Part shown: positions 34,006-45,250 of the stretch, one piece after another
How the letters are laid out: every line of letters begins with the position of its first letter
Position numbering within the stretch: position 1 is the stretch's first letter
From: Agrostemma githago
Taxonomy: Eukaryota; Streptophyta; Magnoliopsida; Caryophyllales; Caryophyllaceae
Assembly (NCBI GenBank): GCA_958450325.1
Contig: OY288261.1
Coordinates: 13,877,277 to 13,941,276 of the forward strand
DNA: 64,000 nt
Reading direction: 5' to 3'
Notes under the pieces: model-generated
What the model was told of the DNA's origin: nothing
Seen by the model: the letters and a program-made list of their open reading frames with translations, nothing else
Database searches by the model: none
Position numbers and translations under genes: made by a program

Positions 34006-36081
34006 TGTAGACACCCACATTTTGACCGCCAGGTGTCTATAGCAGTTTCCAAAAAACACCCGATGATGATCGGACGCAAACGTGTTTCTACGCGCTCGGA
34101 TATGAGCTCGAAACCATTAGTTGCTGGCTTGGGCTTTTTACAGAGTATAAATCTCACAAAACTAACCTCAAATTCAGGCCCAGCAGGTCGTTTCCAATCA
34201 AATAAGACTAATTTGGGTCAAAACCGACACCGTTAACAAAACCGTCTTTTAACGACTGGGTCAAAACCCGGTCAAAGCCGTTTCTGAGAACAGACCCGCG
34301 GTCCTCTTTCAGGTGGGCCACTCGATCAAGTCCATCAGGGCACTTGATCGAGTAACCCTAGACAAGGAGGAGGAACAATTGCCTATATATACATCCTCTT
34401 GCATGCAATTAAAACCCTAACTACACACATCCTTTTACATCTCTAGACACATCTTGACAACCCTAATCAATCCTACACATTCAAACACCTTTCAATCATC
34501 TCTACAACCTAAAAACCATAGCAAACCTACAAACCCTAAACAACCATAACTTAACTTACATCAACCTCGATTCTCCCGTGCTAAAGCCACAACTAATGAG
34601 ATCTATCCGAGAATAAGAAACATGTAGGTTGAGGGTGCAAAATCCCGTTCTTCTCTCTTCTCCTCTCTCTCGCGCCATCTTCTTCTTCTCGTTTTTTTAT
34701 CTTTCTTTTCGCATCTAATATCAATAATATTATTAGTATAAAACATTAAATTACTCGTCAATTCGTGTCGAGCGTGAGTGATGACAGGATAAGGAAATCC
34801 GAATATACGAGGGTAATGCACCCGATGTTGACAGTCGCTTATCCCGACACCCCGATCGCTTGATTGTTGAGACGAGTTAACTTCAACAATAGTTTTCTTA
34901 TTTTATCATTCATCGCATTCATCAATTTTTTAAAACTATTTCAAATAAAGCATCTTTTTTTAGAGTCGACACCCGTTGACGCGGATCCGACATCACACAA
35001 TCCGCAAGGATTTATTACGATGCCGAGGGAATCAAGTCTATTCCTTTTTTCAAGCAAATATAAAACATCAATCAATTAGATTCGATACCAACTCAATAGT
35101 TAAATGTCGAATCTAAACGATTTAGTCAACTAATTTAACTAATACGATTTTCATTGATGCTAAAGTAGTTGTCACCTAATTCGATAGAATTAATACGACA
35201 CTATAAACGCGGAGATAATCTATATCGTCTTAGTTTAATTTAAACGACTTATAGCATCTTTTTCAAATTTCGCTCCAAATATTCGATGTCGATTCAATAA
35301 TCGAATATCGGATATGACGAGTATCAAAAATCCGAATCGAGCATAAATTATACAATATTTATGCCCGATTTGACAAAATTAGCAAAATTATCGACTTTCC
35401 AAAATCATGCATCATATTGTTTACATTATTCTAGTATCATTCTATATTTCTTGTAAACCGTTATTATCGTTATTACCGTTACTAACAAGTTTGCTCTTTT
35501 TGTCGATTTATTTTCGTTGTTTATTTTATTGTACTAAAATAAATCTCGCATGCTAAATATAACTTTGACGTTGTATTAGATGCATTAAATCGATAGCAAC
35601 CCATTCAATTTTTCGCATGTTTAGGTAAAACAATGTTTGCATATCATTCATCGTATTACTAACGCGCGTATTTCAAAATCAAACGATATCTTAGTAGAGG
35701 CCGCTAATGTGCGGGCGGGGTTGGGTGTTCTTTGTGAACTTCCCAACACGTACCTTCACCTCTTACTCAGAACCTCGGTTTCTGGATGTCCGAAACCGTT
35801 GGAGCACGAGAGTCATTCATTACACGATATCCGATAATATCGGTATCAGTATCAAATGCAAAGGGACGAACCCAATAAACTCTGACATCCGAATGGGCCA
35901 TACTTTGTGCATGGCCCACTAAGATATAGAGTTGGTTTCGAATGGGCCCGAACTCCCACAAAGTTCAGTGGCGACTCCACTTCGATTTAAATTTCAATTC
36001 GATCCATTCTCATATTAAGATTCATTCGCCTCCCCAAACCCGCGCGTGGCCGCATCGCGGTGGACCTATGTCATGTCCACA
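34006..36081 (+). repeat. 3' LTR of Tat copy A
   Basis: 2076 bp, uninterrupted. Palindromes CCACTCGATCAAGT and CACTTGATCGAGT (34319-34355), TATA box CTATATATAC (34383-34392), end CATGTCCACA, then target copy ATCTC. Confidence 0.92.
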
Positions 36082-36086
36082 ATCTC

Positions 36087-36702
36087 CCAAATGGGCAATT
36101 TTAATTAAGCACGTGGAAAACCAACTGCGTTAAGTTCAGCTCCCAAATATATTATTCTATTGAAGAGAATCATTTGATAAAGTCTATGAAATATTAGATA
36201 ATTTTTAAGCTGGATATTGCCCTTTAAATCTATCAAGTAATGATAGTTTTTACCACCTTAGGAGGAGATTGATAAGGATAAGTTGGTAAAAACAAACAAG
36301 TAATGTTGATCCCAACTGAACCTGAAATTCAGATACTTGTTTTGATGAATATGAAATACATCAATTAGAGGTTCATGAAATTGAATAATGATTTGATCAC
36401 TGTGTTATGATGATGTATATGATGATATATCAGCTTGATTACCTTATTAAATATGTTATACATTGAAATTTATTATTTGACTATAGACAGATTCACCCTC
36501 CTTGTGGTGTAGCGAGCTATAGATCAGTCGTGATTCCTCGTGAATAGTAGATGTAATGAACATTGAGATTCTTGCCAAATTTTCAATAATCACACATGAT
36601 AGAATGTGAGAGTCATAATCGGTTCATTTGTTATAAGAAAATGGCAAGCATGTGCAGTTGGTACTTGTAAAGAGTAATGAAATTGAATGTCCCGAAGTGG
36701 TA
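36087..36702. other. Flanking AT-rich sequence between Tat copies A and B
   Basis: This is the continuation of the sequence into which copy A inserted (joins 22246 when copy A is removed). No gene recognised. Confidence 0.45.
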
Positions 36703-37569
36703 CACGACCTTTCCCTCCAGCAGGACGGTCCCCACGACCTTTCCTAAGGGAATTTCGCCCATCTTTCAATCTGTTAGTCGAGTCATCCTAATTCAAAAAT
36801 CCTTTAACTTAAGGGTCTACCCTAATCACAGGGCCACCCTTATTCGAGTCAAGTCGAAGGTCTTTAGCATCGAAACTTTGTCGATCTTACATCGCAAGTT
36901 TCTTCCCTTACCCCGTCTGCCTTTCCTCAAGGCCGAGTCAACCTTTTACAAGGCATAACCCTATAACAAAAGGTTCTTGATCCTTACGTCTAAGGGTCAC
37001 TCGTCCGACACTCGAGTCTTAACAAAATCTTAAATCTCACTCGGGGGCTACCCTTCAGCAGAGCGATCAATCACGGTTGCTCTAAGGGTCATGTCTTACA
37101 CGTGTTGTCTCACGTATCCCACTTTCGAGCCACTCAGATGCCACACCATCTAAGTCCAATCAGATTCTTTAGTCTCACTTAGGGGTTATCCTCCATCCGA
37201 GCAGTCGACCACAGTCACCTTAAGGGGTACCTTACTTTCATCCTACACCGACGTCCTTATGATGTCTTCTTCGAATCGTACCTATGCTACGAACACTCGA
37301 TTCACCTAGGGTTAGGCTACCACGGTTAGTCCGAGCACGTGGCGTGGTCAAACACGGTCGCCCCATTTTCGGACTCACCCTTCTGCAGCTCGAATCTAAT
37401 TCGCAGTCATTACTTTGTCTGGGTCAACGTCCGAGTATCCCGATCCAAGAATTTTAGTCATTCCCGTCACCCCCGGGGTCGTATCTAGTTCGCTTCTCTC
37501 TCTTGCACTTGCGCAAAATCGAGCTTAGGCGAGTTCTAACACCTGTCGCTTCTTTCTATCAGGGACCCA

Positions 37570-38245
37570 ATGAACGGGACACTACCTAACCACGACAAAT
37601 CCCGCACCGTCGAGAAAGGAGATATCCAGGGGAGTATGCTTATGCTATCTTGCTCAATTAACAATATCTTCTCGAAAATCAATACCGCCCTAGATAACCT
37701 AAGTTCCAGGGTAGCCATCATCGAAGAGGATCTTGTGAGAACCCGATCCCGTCTAGCACAACTAGAGCGGGTAAGGCAGCCAATCACCCAACCGAGCCAT
37801 TTGAAGGATGAACACTCTTACGAAACTGTCCGCTACCTCCAAGATGGCAAGACCGAGAGAGGTAACCCTCAAGTCACCTCTCCGAAAATCAAGAACCAGT
37901 CAAAAGGAAGGACATTTACCCACTTCGATATGTCCTACACCGTTGCTTTTCAAAGGTTGGTTTGGAAGGGCCTAATACTACCTATAGGCCCAACAGCCGA
38001 CACACCTTCAGAAACGTTCCAAGACATGGAACGCTGAATATTAATGCCAGTTCTACATGGGGAGGGGGCACGATACAGAACAGGGCTGGAAACTGAAACA
38101 CCTCATCCAATATTTCCTCGATGCCGGGAGGACTCCCGTTTTGGAAACATTATCACTTGCAAAGCCCCTCATGGACTATACGGGGCCCGGCAACCAAAGA
38201 ATCCAATCTACTTCCCATGCGTCCGAGAGTCCGGATTTGATTTAA
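37570..38245 (+). pseudogene. Gag remnant of Tat copy B
   Basis: 37570-38037 encodes 155 residues homologous to copy A, with the coiled-coil segment INNIFSKINTALDNLSSRV and the later MSYTVAFQRLVWKGLILPIG. Unlike copy A, the frame continues across the first junction. It then breaks by frameshift before the zinc knuckle, which is also damaged: the last cysteine is glycine (HDTEQGW). The knuckle region reads in frame 38057-38245. The capsid core is absent, as in copy A. Confidence 0.8.
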
Positions 38246-39768
38246 GTCCGAATCTGAGTCCGAGTCTAGGATGTACTATTTTTTTCAAATTTCAAAGTCA
38301 GAGTCAGAGTGAGCTGTATTCTGTCCTCTTTTCAAATTTAATAAAATCCGCTTTTCTATTTCTCATATATATTTTCCTTATGTGTTTCCGAGAACATGAT
38401 CAACACCATCATACACTGTGAGCACATGCACGTGACTATTATAGGCACATCTATAATGACTGCAGGAAATCGAGACTCGTGTTTTCCTTTACCTATTCCA
38501 TGTCTGACATAGAAAGCCACATAACTACCCTTAGCAGGAGCGGTATCGAATCCTATAACAAATCTAGGAAGTCTCCTAGTTTGGGTTCAAGACGGGAGGC
38601 AATCTCATTTCCCACAATAAACACCCCTCCAATAAGATCGATCAATCCCTACCTTAGGTGTTAGTCTGACCAACAAGAAAAAGAAAAAAAGCATCGTAAC
38701 TCTATAGACGTGATGCCAAAAATACCCAACTCGGGACGGTGCTCCCACCAAGCCTGCTCGGGATTATGATGACAATATCGAGATCCAAACCACCATGCTT
38801 ACGCCTTACAAAATCTTAGCTCCAAAAGCTCAATAAAACTGATAAGCCCAGCCCCAGATCCACCCACAAATGGATGCCACAGATCTGGGAATACCCGTGC
38901 CTATTGCCAACACCATAGGGGGAAAGTAAAAAAACAAAAAACAAAAAAAGTTGGACAAAAAAATCAAAAGTCCAAGGAAAAAGCAAAAAGGCCAAAACAA
39001 AAAAGCAGGTCATCATCATTAAAAAAAAAAGGCATCCACGACCAAAACGGTCAACACAAATGAAGATCCCATGACCGGGGCTAAGAGGTCAGCCAACTAA
39101 AAAAAATTCAAAAACCCATGACCGTGGTCAGCGGTCGACCCAAGTGAAAGTCCCTTGACTGGGGTACGGTCAATTCAAAAAATTATCAATACCCATACCA
39201 TCGAATAGGGGAGTAACAATCAGGCTGGTCAGCTAACACCACATCTAGCCTTCCCACATTACAACCCTCAAGACCTTCACGAGATCTAGGCTAAGAGACA
39301 GCCCGGAATTTTGAGGATTCAAGCTCCATAGGATACACCCTAACCATTAGGACCAGACAGGGAAACCAGATCCCGCATTATCAAACCTACCCCAATCGAA
39401 GTTCGAGTCATTTTCACTTAACTTCCCCCTTTCCTACCACATTACAATACCTTACCCTCGAAGCCTTAGCTCCACAAAATCAAGCTCCAGATGTCAAAAC
39501 ATCAAAGCCACTTACAACCTAGCCCCACGTTTCCAAAAGCATCCAAACCAGTTACCAGCCCCAAACACAGGAACTCAACCTGCGGTCGGCATAGAACATG
39601 CCCAAATAGTTCACACCACCTCTGGGGGCTACCCCGGAGAACGCTCACAGTCACAGGATCAACATCCTAACTGTTCCAGCCCTTTGATCAAGACATCATT
39701 GGGAACACACCTAGCCTACACCATCGTTATGGCTAGTTACAAACAAAGCCCTAATAAACTAGGCAGCA
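38246..39768 (+). other. 3' non-coding region of Tat copy B up to the solo LTR
   Basis: Collinear with 31430-32770 of copy A, including the A-rich stretch (38925-39045) and the GAACTCAACCTGCGGT block (39570). No gene. Confidence 0.6.
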
Positions 39769-39773
39769 TAATA

Positions 39774-42700
39774 TGTAATCCCCTAGAAATTCTAACGCAA
39801 TACAGTGGCGGAAACACTGTAGAGTTGGGATTAAAACACACTGACAAACTATATCTTATTAAAAGAAATGGTAAGTCAATACAAAGGCCACTTTTTACAA
39901 AAGGGCTAAATAGATAATTCTCCAAACGGGTTATACAAATCCATAAATTACATGAATAGAGAAAGAGTAGGATCCACGCTACTCGCTAGCTCACACCCAA
40001 AACCCAGCAGGAAACACCTGTCATGTTATAAACATAACAGCCACGTCAGTGGGGAGTAACTCGGACGTTCTCCCAGCCATATTATATCATATGGAAAAAT
40101 AATAGTATTATTATATCAAAATACTTAAAATGAGAAAATATTAAAAACGATATAATAAAAATAAGTTTTCGGAGAAAACTTAAAATATTTGCCAACCTGC
40201 AAATCAAAACAAATCGATAATTATAATCCAAAATGGCGTTATGGAAATCAATTAGTGCAACGGAATAGACTTTCACTGGGATCATACTAAACTAGCTTCG
40301 AGAACTTAGTCAAAACAAATTAGACTTCGGTCTCTAACTAGGCAACTCAAACTATAACAGGACTGCGTGCAGCGAGGTCTTGGCTTAAGTAATGTACACC
40401 CCTCCTGGACACCAACCGTAATCCAGTTCAACCCGACGGCGACTTACACGATGCGATATCTAAGTTTAATGTCAAAATATACACACTCCTGAACACATAC
40501 CATGCTCAGTTCAACGACCAATGTGTCTCAACATAGACACACCAGCTTTATAGTTGATGGCAAAACGTACATCCCAGACTATATTACTCTAACCCCACAC
40601 TTGTCTTTATTCCATAACTCCAAAACAAGCCATTATCGATATATATAAAAAGATATAATCATTATAAATAATATGAGGAAAAAGAAATAAACATTTTATA
40701 CAAAAAGGGAAACTTTCTATAAATAGAAACTTACTAATTTTAGAAACTTACTTAAAATAGAAAGTCTTATAGAAAATATGTAAGTTATTAAAATTAATGA
40801 AATGTATTAAAATGGCATTTCCGATGAAATTAACATTTTATTATTATCGTCGTTATCGTAACTTTAATATATCTTTCTAAATTCGTTACTCAAAATATAA
40901 ATAAAATATAATAAGTCATTATGTAGTATTTTATAAATAATTATGAAATCGAGTTAAAACTATAAATTTTGGAAAAGAGATGTTTTAAGGAAAACGATAT
41001 CAAAATTAATTGAGTCGACGAGTTTTACAAATTAAACGAGTTTTAGCAAATAGATTTTATCAATAAATAATACTGATTTTACTAAAAATAATCAATCGTA
41101 GACAAATGAGAAATTATTAGGAAAAATTGTCTCGACTAAAAATGTATTTAAAACAAAATCGGCTACTTTCTTATTTATTAATATAATTCGTAAAACGAAA
41201 TTAATTTATTGAACAAACATAAAAATCTCGATTATAATTTTAAAATACGATTTTGAGTTAAAAATTATAAATTAACAAAATATGACGAAAATATGAAATC
41301 GATATTATTTAGTTACTACTGTCACGATAACAAACAAAATATTATAACGATCGTAAATAATTAAAATACTAACAATTTATAAAACGATATCGAAAACTCG
41401 TAAAATATTAATAAGATACAAAAATTTTATAAATAATATTTTTAGCAATTAATAAATAGCTAAAATTTAGAAAACCGAAGTTAAAAGTATTTACTACATA
41501 CTACTACTCAATCATACGATATAAAATCGAATAACGTCCTAAAGTTACCTTAAGTCGGGCACCGAACCGATTATGTACTTGTCCTCGTTGGAGTTCACCC
41601 GAAAGTCTAGGAGAATAAGGAGATGAACGTAGAAGTATAGCGACAACGGGGCGTGAAAAAAAATGGAGAGTTGATGTTGGACAGAAACACTAGCGGAGTT
41701 GCAGCGGTAACGTTCCAAGCGAATCGACGAGCAGCACAAAGCAGCAACACCAACACGTCAAATAAAAGGAGAGGAACACGAGATACACTGAAATGAAAAG
41801 AAAATCAAAGAATGGGTCTCAAAGTAATCGACTAAAACGAGCGTAATAACGAACCAGCCGAAAGTGAATGACGCACACAGCAACAAGAGAACACGCAGGA
41901 CATCAAGAGTAGAAGACCGAAGAAAAAGGAGCAGCAGTAACTAGCTTTAGTGCAGCAGGAGATCGGTAATGCAAAAATAGTAGCATACTTCTCGGACAGT
42001 AGCAACCAAACAACAACGGAACAACAGAAAGAAGAAGAAGAAGAAGAAGAAGAAGAAGAAGAAGAAGAAGAAGAAGAAGAAGAAGAAGAATACGGACAGC
42101 ATACGAACAGCAACCACGAACAACAACAACGATGACGGAACGAAAAGATGCAAAGAAGAGAAGAAAAGCAGAAGACAAAACGGAGAAGGAGAAGAAAAGA
42201 AGAACACGAACCAACAAACATAAACGACAACAGCAGCAGCATCAACATACGGTAATAGCAGCAGAAAAACGAGGAGTAAAATGCAGTAAAATGGTTGAAA
42301 ATAACAGCAGAGCAACAGCGGACAGTAATACAACAGACGTGCGGCAGCAAAGGCAGGACGAAGAAGAAGAGGAAGCAGCAACATACAGATGAACAAAAGA
42401 GGAAGAAGGAGCGGAAAAACAACAGCAGCATAAACGGACAGCAATAACGACATAGACAGAAGAGGAAGAAGACCGAAAAGGCAGCAACAGAAGTAGTAAT
42501 AAGATGCATCAGCAGCAGCGCACAACAGAAAATGGAGAAGAAAACTAGCATCCGAAATCCCGAACAACAACAATCACGACGCACAAAAGCAGCGATAAAC
42601 AGAATAGATTAAGAGAGGGATAAGAACGAATTACCCTACGACGAGTTCGGGTCAAAGAACGTACGTGCACGAACAAATAGAAGCAGCAGCGCACCATGAC

Positions 42701-43581
42701 AAGGGTACGCGAAGAAGAAACAGAGAAGGAAAGGTGGTGCGTGTGTGACCGTTGACAGGGAAAAGAGGAGACGAAAGAGGGAAGGAGAGCAATAGGTGAT
42801 GAATGATCAGGAAAAGAAGGAAGCGGTGGAAAGTGTATATAGAAAGGGGTGATGAATGAAAGAAAACAAAAATGAATGACGGTGGGGAAGCCAAACTGAA
42901 ACGGTTGGGAAAAAGAAAACAAAAAGTCAGAGGAGGAGTGTACTGAATACAAGTGGGATGAAAACAAATGAAGAGGGGGATGAATCATCTAACAATGTAG
43001 TGGATTAAAAACACGGATAAATTAAATGAATCGAGTTCCGAAACGATAAGTCGACTGACCCAGAAATCGAATTAAAACGAGTTAATAACATTAATAAATA
43101 ATCGGGCCGTCAAATAAAATAAGTTAACAAAGTATCCGAGACGAAAACGAAGCTTATAGACTTAAATAATTAGACGATGAAATAATATTTCCCGATAAAT
43201 AATAAATTTTCGACGAAGTGAATTAAATTGATTTTTCGAGGAAAAGAAATATTTTGACGAAACTTTAGAAATAATGAATTTCGAGCCGAAAATAGAATTT
43301 CGAGCTAAATAAAAATAAATAAAAATAATTTAGCACTTAAATCGTCGAAATAGATTTTTGATAAGAATTAAATCAAATGTATAAAATAAATCAAAACAGA
43401 AATAAAAATATGTTTTAAATATAAGAAGAGTTTTCGAGATAAAAGAATTTTAAGAGTTTAAAATGATTAAACGATAAATCCATTTTATAATAATTTTAAG
43501 AATTACGGGTTAAATCGTAAAAATAAAAATACGAACATAAATTTAATTTAATTTTAAATTTATAAAATCAGGGGTGTTACA
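39774..43581 (-). mobile_element. Solo LTR (3.81 kb), copy 2, inverted
   Basis: On the minus strand it runs TGTAACACCCC... to ...GGGGATTACA, flanked by TAATA (39769-39773, 43582-43586). It is the same family as 23749-27625. Its central part is purine-rich on the plus strand (41550-42990), with (GAA)n at 42029-42090. Low-complexity frames of 250 and 208 residues there are not genes. The empty site is visible in copy A near 32770. Confidence 0.82.
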
Positions 43582-43586
43582 TAATA

Positions 43587-44542
43587 TATCTTCCAATTCA
43601 CTGAACTACGGCTTGGTTTGATTTCACTACACGTGAATACGTAGGCAGCCTTTCAACGAGGGTACAACCACCCATATTGACACAAATTCAAAAAGCACTG
43701 TCATTCCTATCACGACACTGTCACGTTCTCAACAGTTAGCTTTGTCGTCCTGGTGGCTTCTCTTAGACGGAAGATCTCCATCCACTCACAAAATCCAAAA
43801 CTTTCAAATCTAGCCTCCTTTCTACAGTGTGTCCTGGTACTTGGCTCAGTCAAAGACGAGAATCTGTCAGGGACTCGAAGCAACACCCACTTTGGGACTG
43901 TACCCCGAAATCAAAAAAATCCAAAAGAGCACTAGACTACAACATTGTTAGACTGTCATGCAGAAACAGTCTCATAACAGGCTATTTCAGTCCCCCTATA
44001 GCACATCCTTCCCGTTTCGATGTTCGACCGTGTTGTCACTCGCCTAGGCTAAGGAATAGCGCAACTTAAGAGTCTTGTTTTTTTAGGTGATCCACCCCCC
44101 TACCGAGTCATGGTCCAACCCTTAGAGAGTCCAATTCGTGTCTGTCAACTTGTCCTGTCGCGTCCAAAGTCGAGTATGTCGGTATGTCTCTCTTCAAACT
44201 CTCATTCTAAAATTTGCAAAACTTAGCCATCTGAAAAAAAATCCTTTTCGACAAGGTCAAATTTCAGTCTATTTAAACTACAAATTTCTTTTCTACCCCT
44301 TTCAATTTTGAAAACCTATCTCCTAGCACGTGAGTTGCTTTTAGGACTTCGATTTCAAAATGAAGCAAAAATCATTTTCCCCAGCGCAAGTCAGTTTATA
44401 GATGCTAATTGCATTTCTTATCTGCTATATTTGCTATTTCTACCTATATAACTAACATTTCAGGTACCAGCTTGTGCTTCCCAAAGGAACGTCAAGTTTT
44501 TACCTCCCCAGCGTGAGTTCACCGAAGTGACGCATGCAATTT
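43587..44542 (+). other. Continuation of the 3' region of Tat copy B
   Basis: Collinear with copy A from about 32776 to 33700. It includes the conserved GAACTACGG.TTGGTTTGATT block at 43603. No gene. Confidence 0.6.
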
Positions 44543-45072
44543 GGGATGTGTCTGCAAACGGACATACCCAGGGCTTCTTAGGCAGGCTCCCACGTAATTC
44601 TGAATTGGGATGTGTCTGCAAACGGGCACACCCAGGGCTTCTTAGGCAAGCTCCCGCGTAATCGGGATGTGTCTGCAAACGGGCACACCTGGGCTTCTTA
44701 GGCCAGCTCCTGCGTAATCGACATGTGTCGGCAAACGGGCACACCCAGGGCTTCTTAGGCAAGCTCCCGCGTAATCGGGATGTGTCTGCAAACGGGCACA
44801 CCCAGGGCTTCTTAGGCAAGCTCCCGCGTAATTGAGATGTGTCTGCAAACGGGCACACCCAGGGCTTCTTAGGCAAGCTCCCGCGTAATCGGGATGTGTC
44901 TGCAAACGGGCACACCCAGGGCTTCTTAGGTAAGCTTCCGCGTAGTTCTGAGATGGGATGTATCTGCAAACAGATACACCTAGGGCTTCTTAGGCAAGCT
45001 CCCGCGCAGCTCCAAGATGGGATGTATCCGCATACAGATACACCCAAGGCTTCAAGAACAAGTCGCCACGGA
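44543..45072 (+). repeat. Tandem array of nine 56-65 bp units, each with a stem-loop
   Basis: Units start near 44543, 44608, 44664, 44720, 44777, 44834, 44891, 44955 and 45019. Each has GGGATGTGTCTG-CAAA-CGGGCACACCC or a variant, which folds into an 11-bp stem with a bulged A and a CAAA loop, followed by AGGGCTTCTTAGGCAAGCTCCCGCGTAAT. The array lies in the 3' region where Retand elements of Silene are reported to hold amplified tandem repeats. Copy A has no such array at this place. The 209-residue minus-strand frame across it is only the repeat translated (19-residue period). Confidence 0.9.
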
Positions 45073-45206
45073 GCTATCCCGAATAACAAAACTCAGGTAT
45101 GATTTCTATCTTATGGCTGGCGAGTTCTTTTACGCAAGTCTAACGGACTATAAACGACCCGACCGGAAGTCTACCAGGTCTTAATCCTCGATTGGCCTGG
45201 TAGCTA

Positions 45207-45250
45207 CTCTGACTTTTGCCTTGTCCAAGCCTCAGTCAGAGTGGGGGCTC
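45207..45250 (+). promoter_or_regulatory. Hairpin and polypurine tract before the 3' LTR of Tat copy B
   Basis: CTCTGACT (45207-45214) and AGTCAGAG (45234-45241) are kept as in copy A, with GAGTGGGGGCTC leading into the LTR at 45251. Confidence 0.7.

Larger units (their letters stand above)
22247..36081 (+). mobile_element. Tat-lineage gypsy retrotransposon, copy A (non-autonomous, nested insertions)
   Basis: Target duplication ATCTC at 22242-22246 and 36082-36086. LTRs run TGTAGACACCC... to ...CATGTCCACA: 5' LTR 22247-28938 (interrupted by two insertions, about 2.09 kb without them) and 3' LTR 34006-36081 (2076 bp). The primer site TGGCGACTCCGTTGGGGA follows the 5' LTR. The 5.07-kb interior keeps only the ends of gag (about 30751-31430); all pol is gone. 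Relationship to Tat is shown by copy C, which shares LTR, primer site and gag sequence. Confidence 0.9.

Noticed and set aside
41832..42584. 250- and 208-residue minus-strand frames with Ser or Phe runs
   Set aside because: Mirror of the same low-complexity LTR region, including a GAA microsatellite; no domain.
44543..45072. CRISPR-like regular repeat array
   Set aside because: Units are tandem with no unique spacers, and the DNA is a plant retrotransposon.
44460..45089. 209-residue minus-strand frame with 19-residue repeats (LRGSLPKKPWVCPFADT)
   Set aside because: The repeat is simply the 57-bp DNA unit read in frame; unit lengths of 56-65 bp break it, and the plus-strand RNA fold explains the conservation better.
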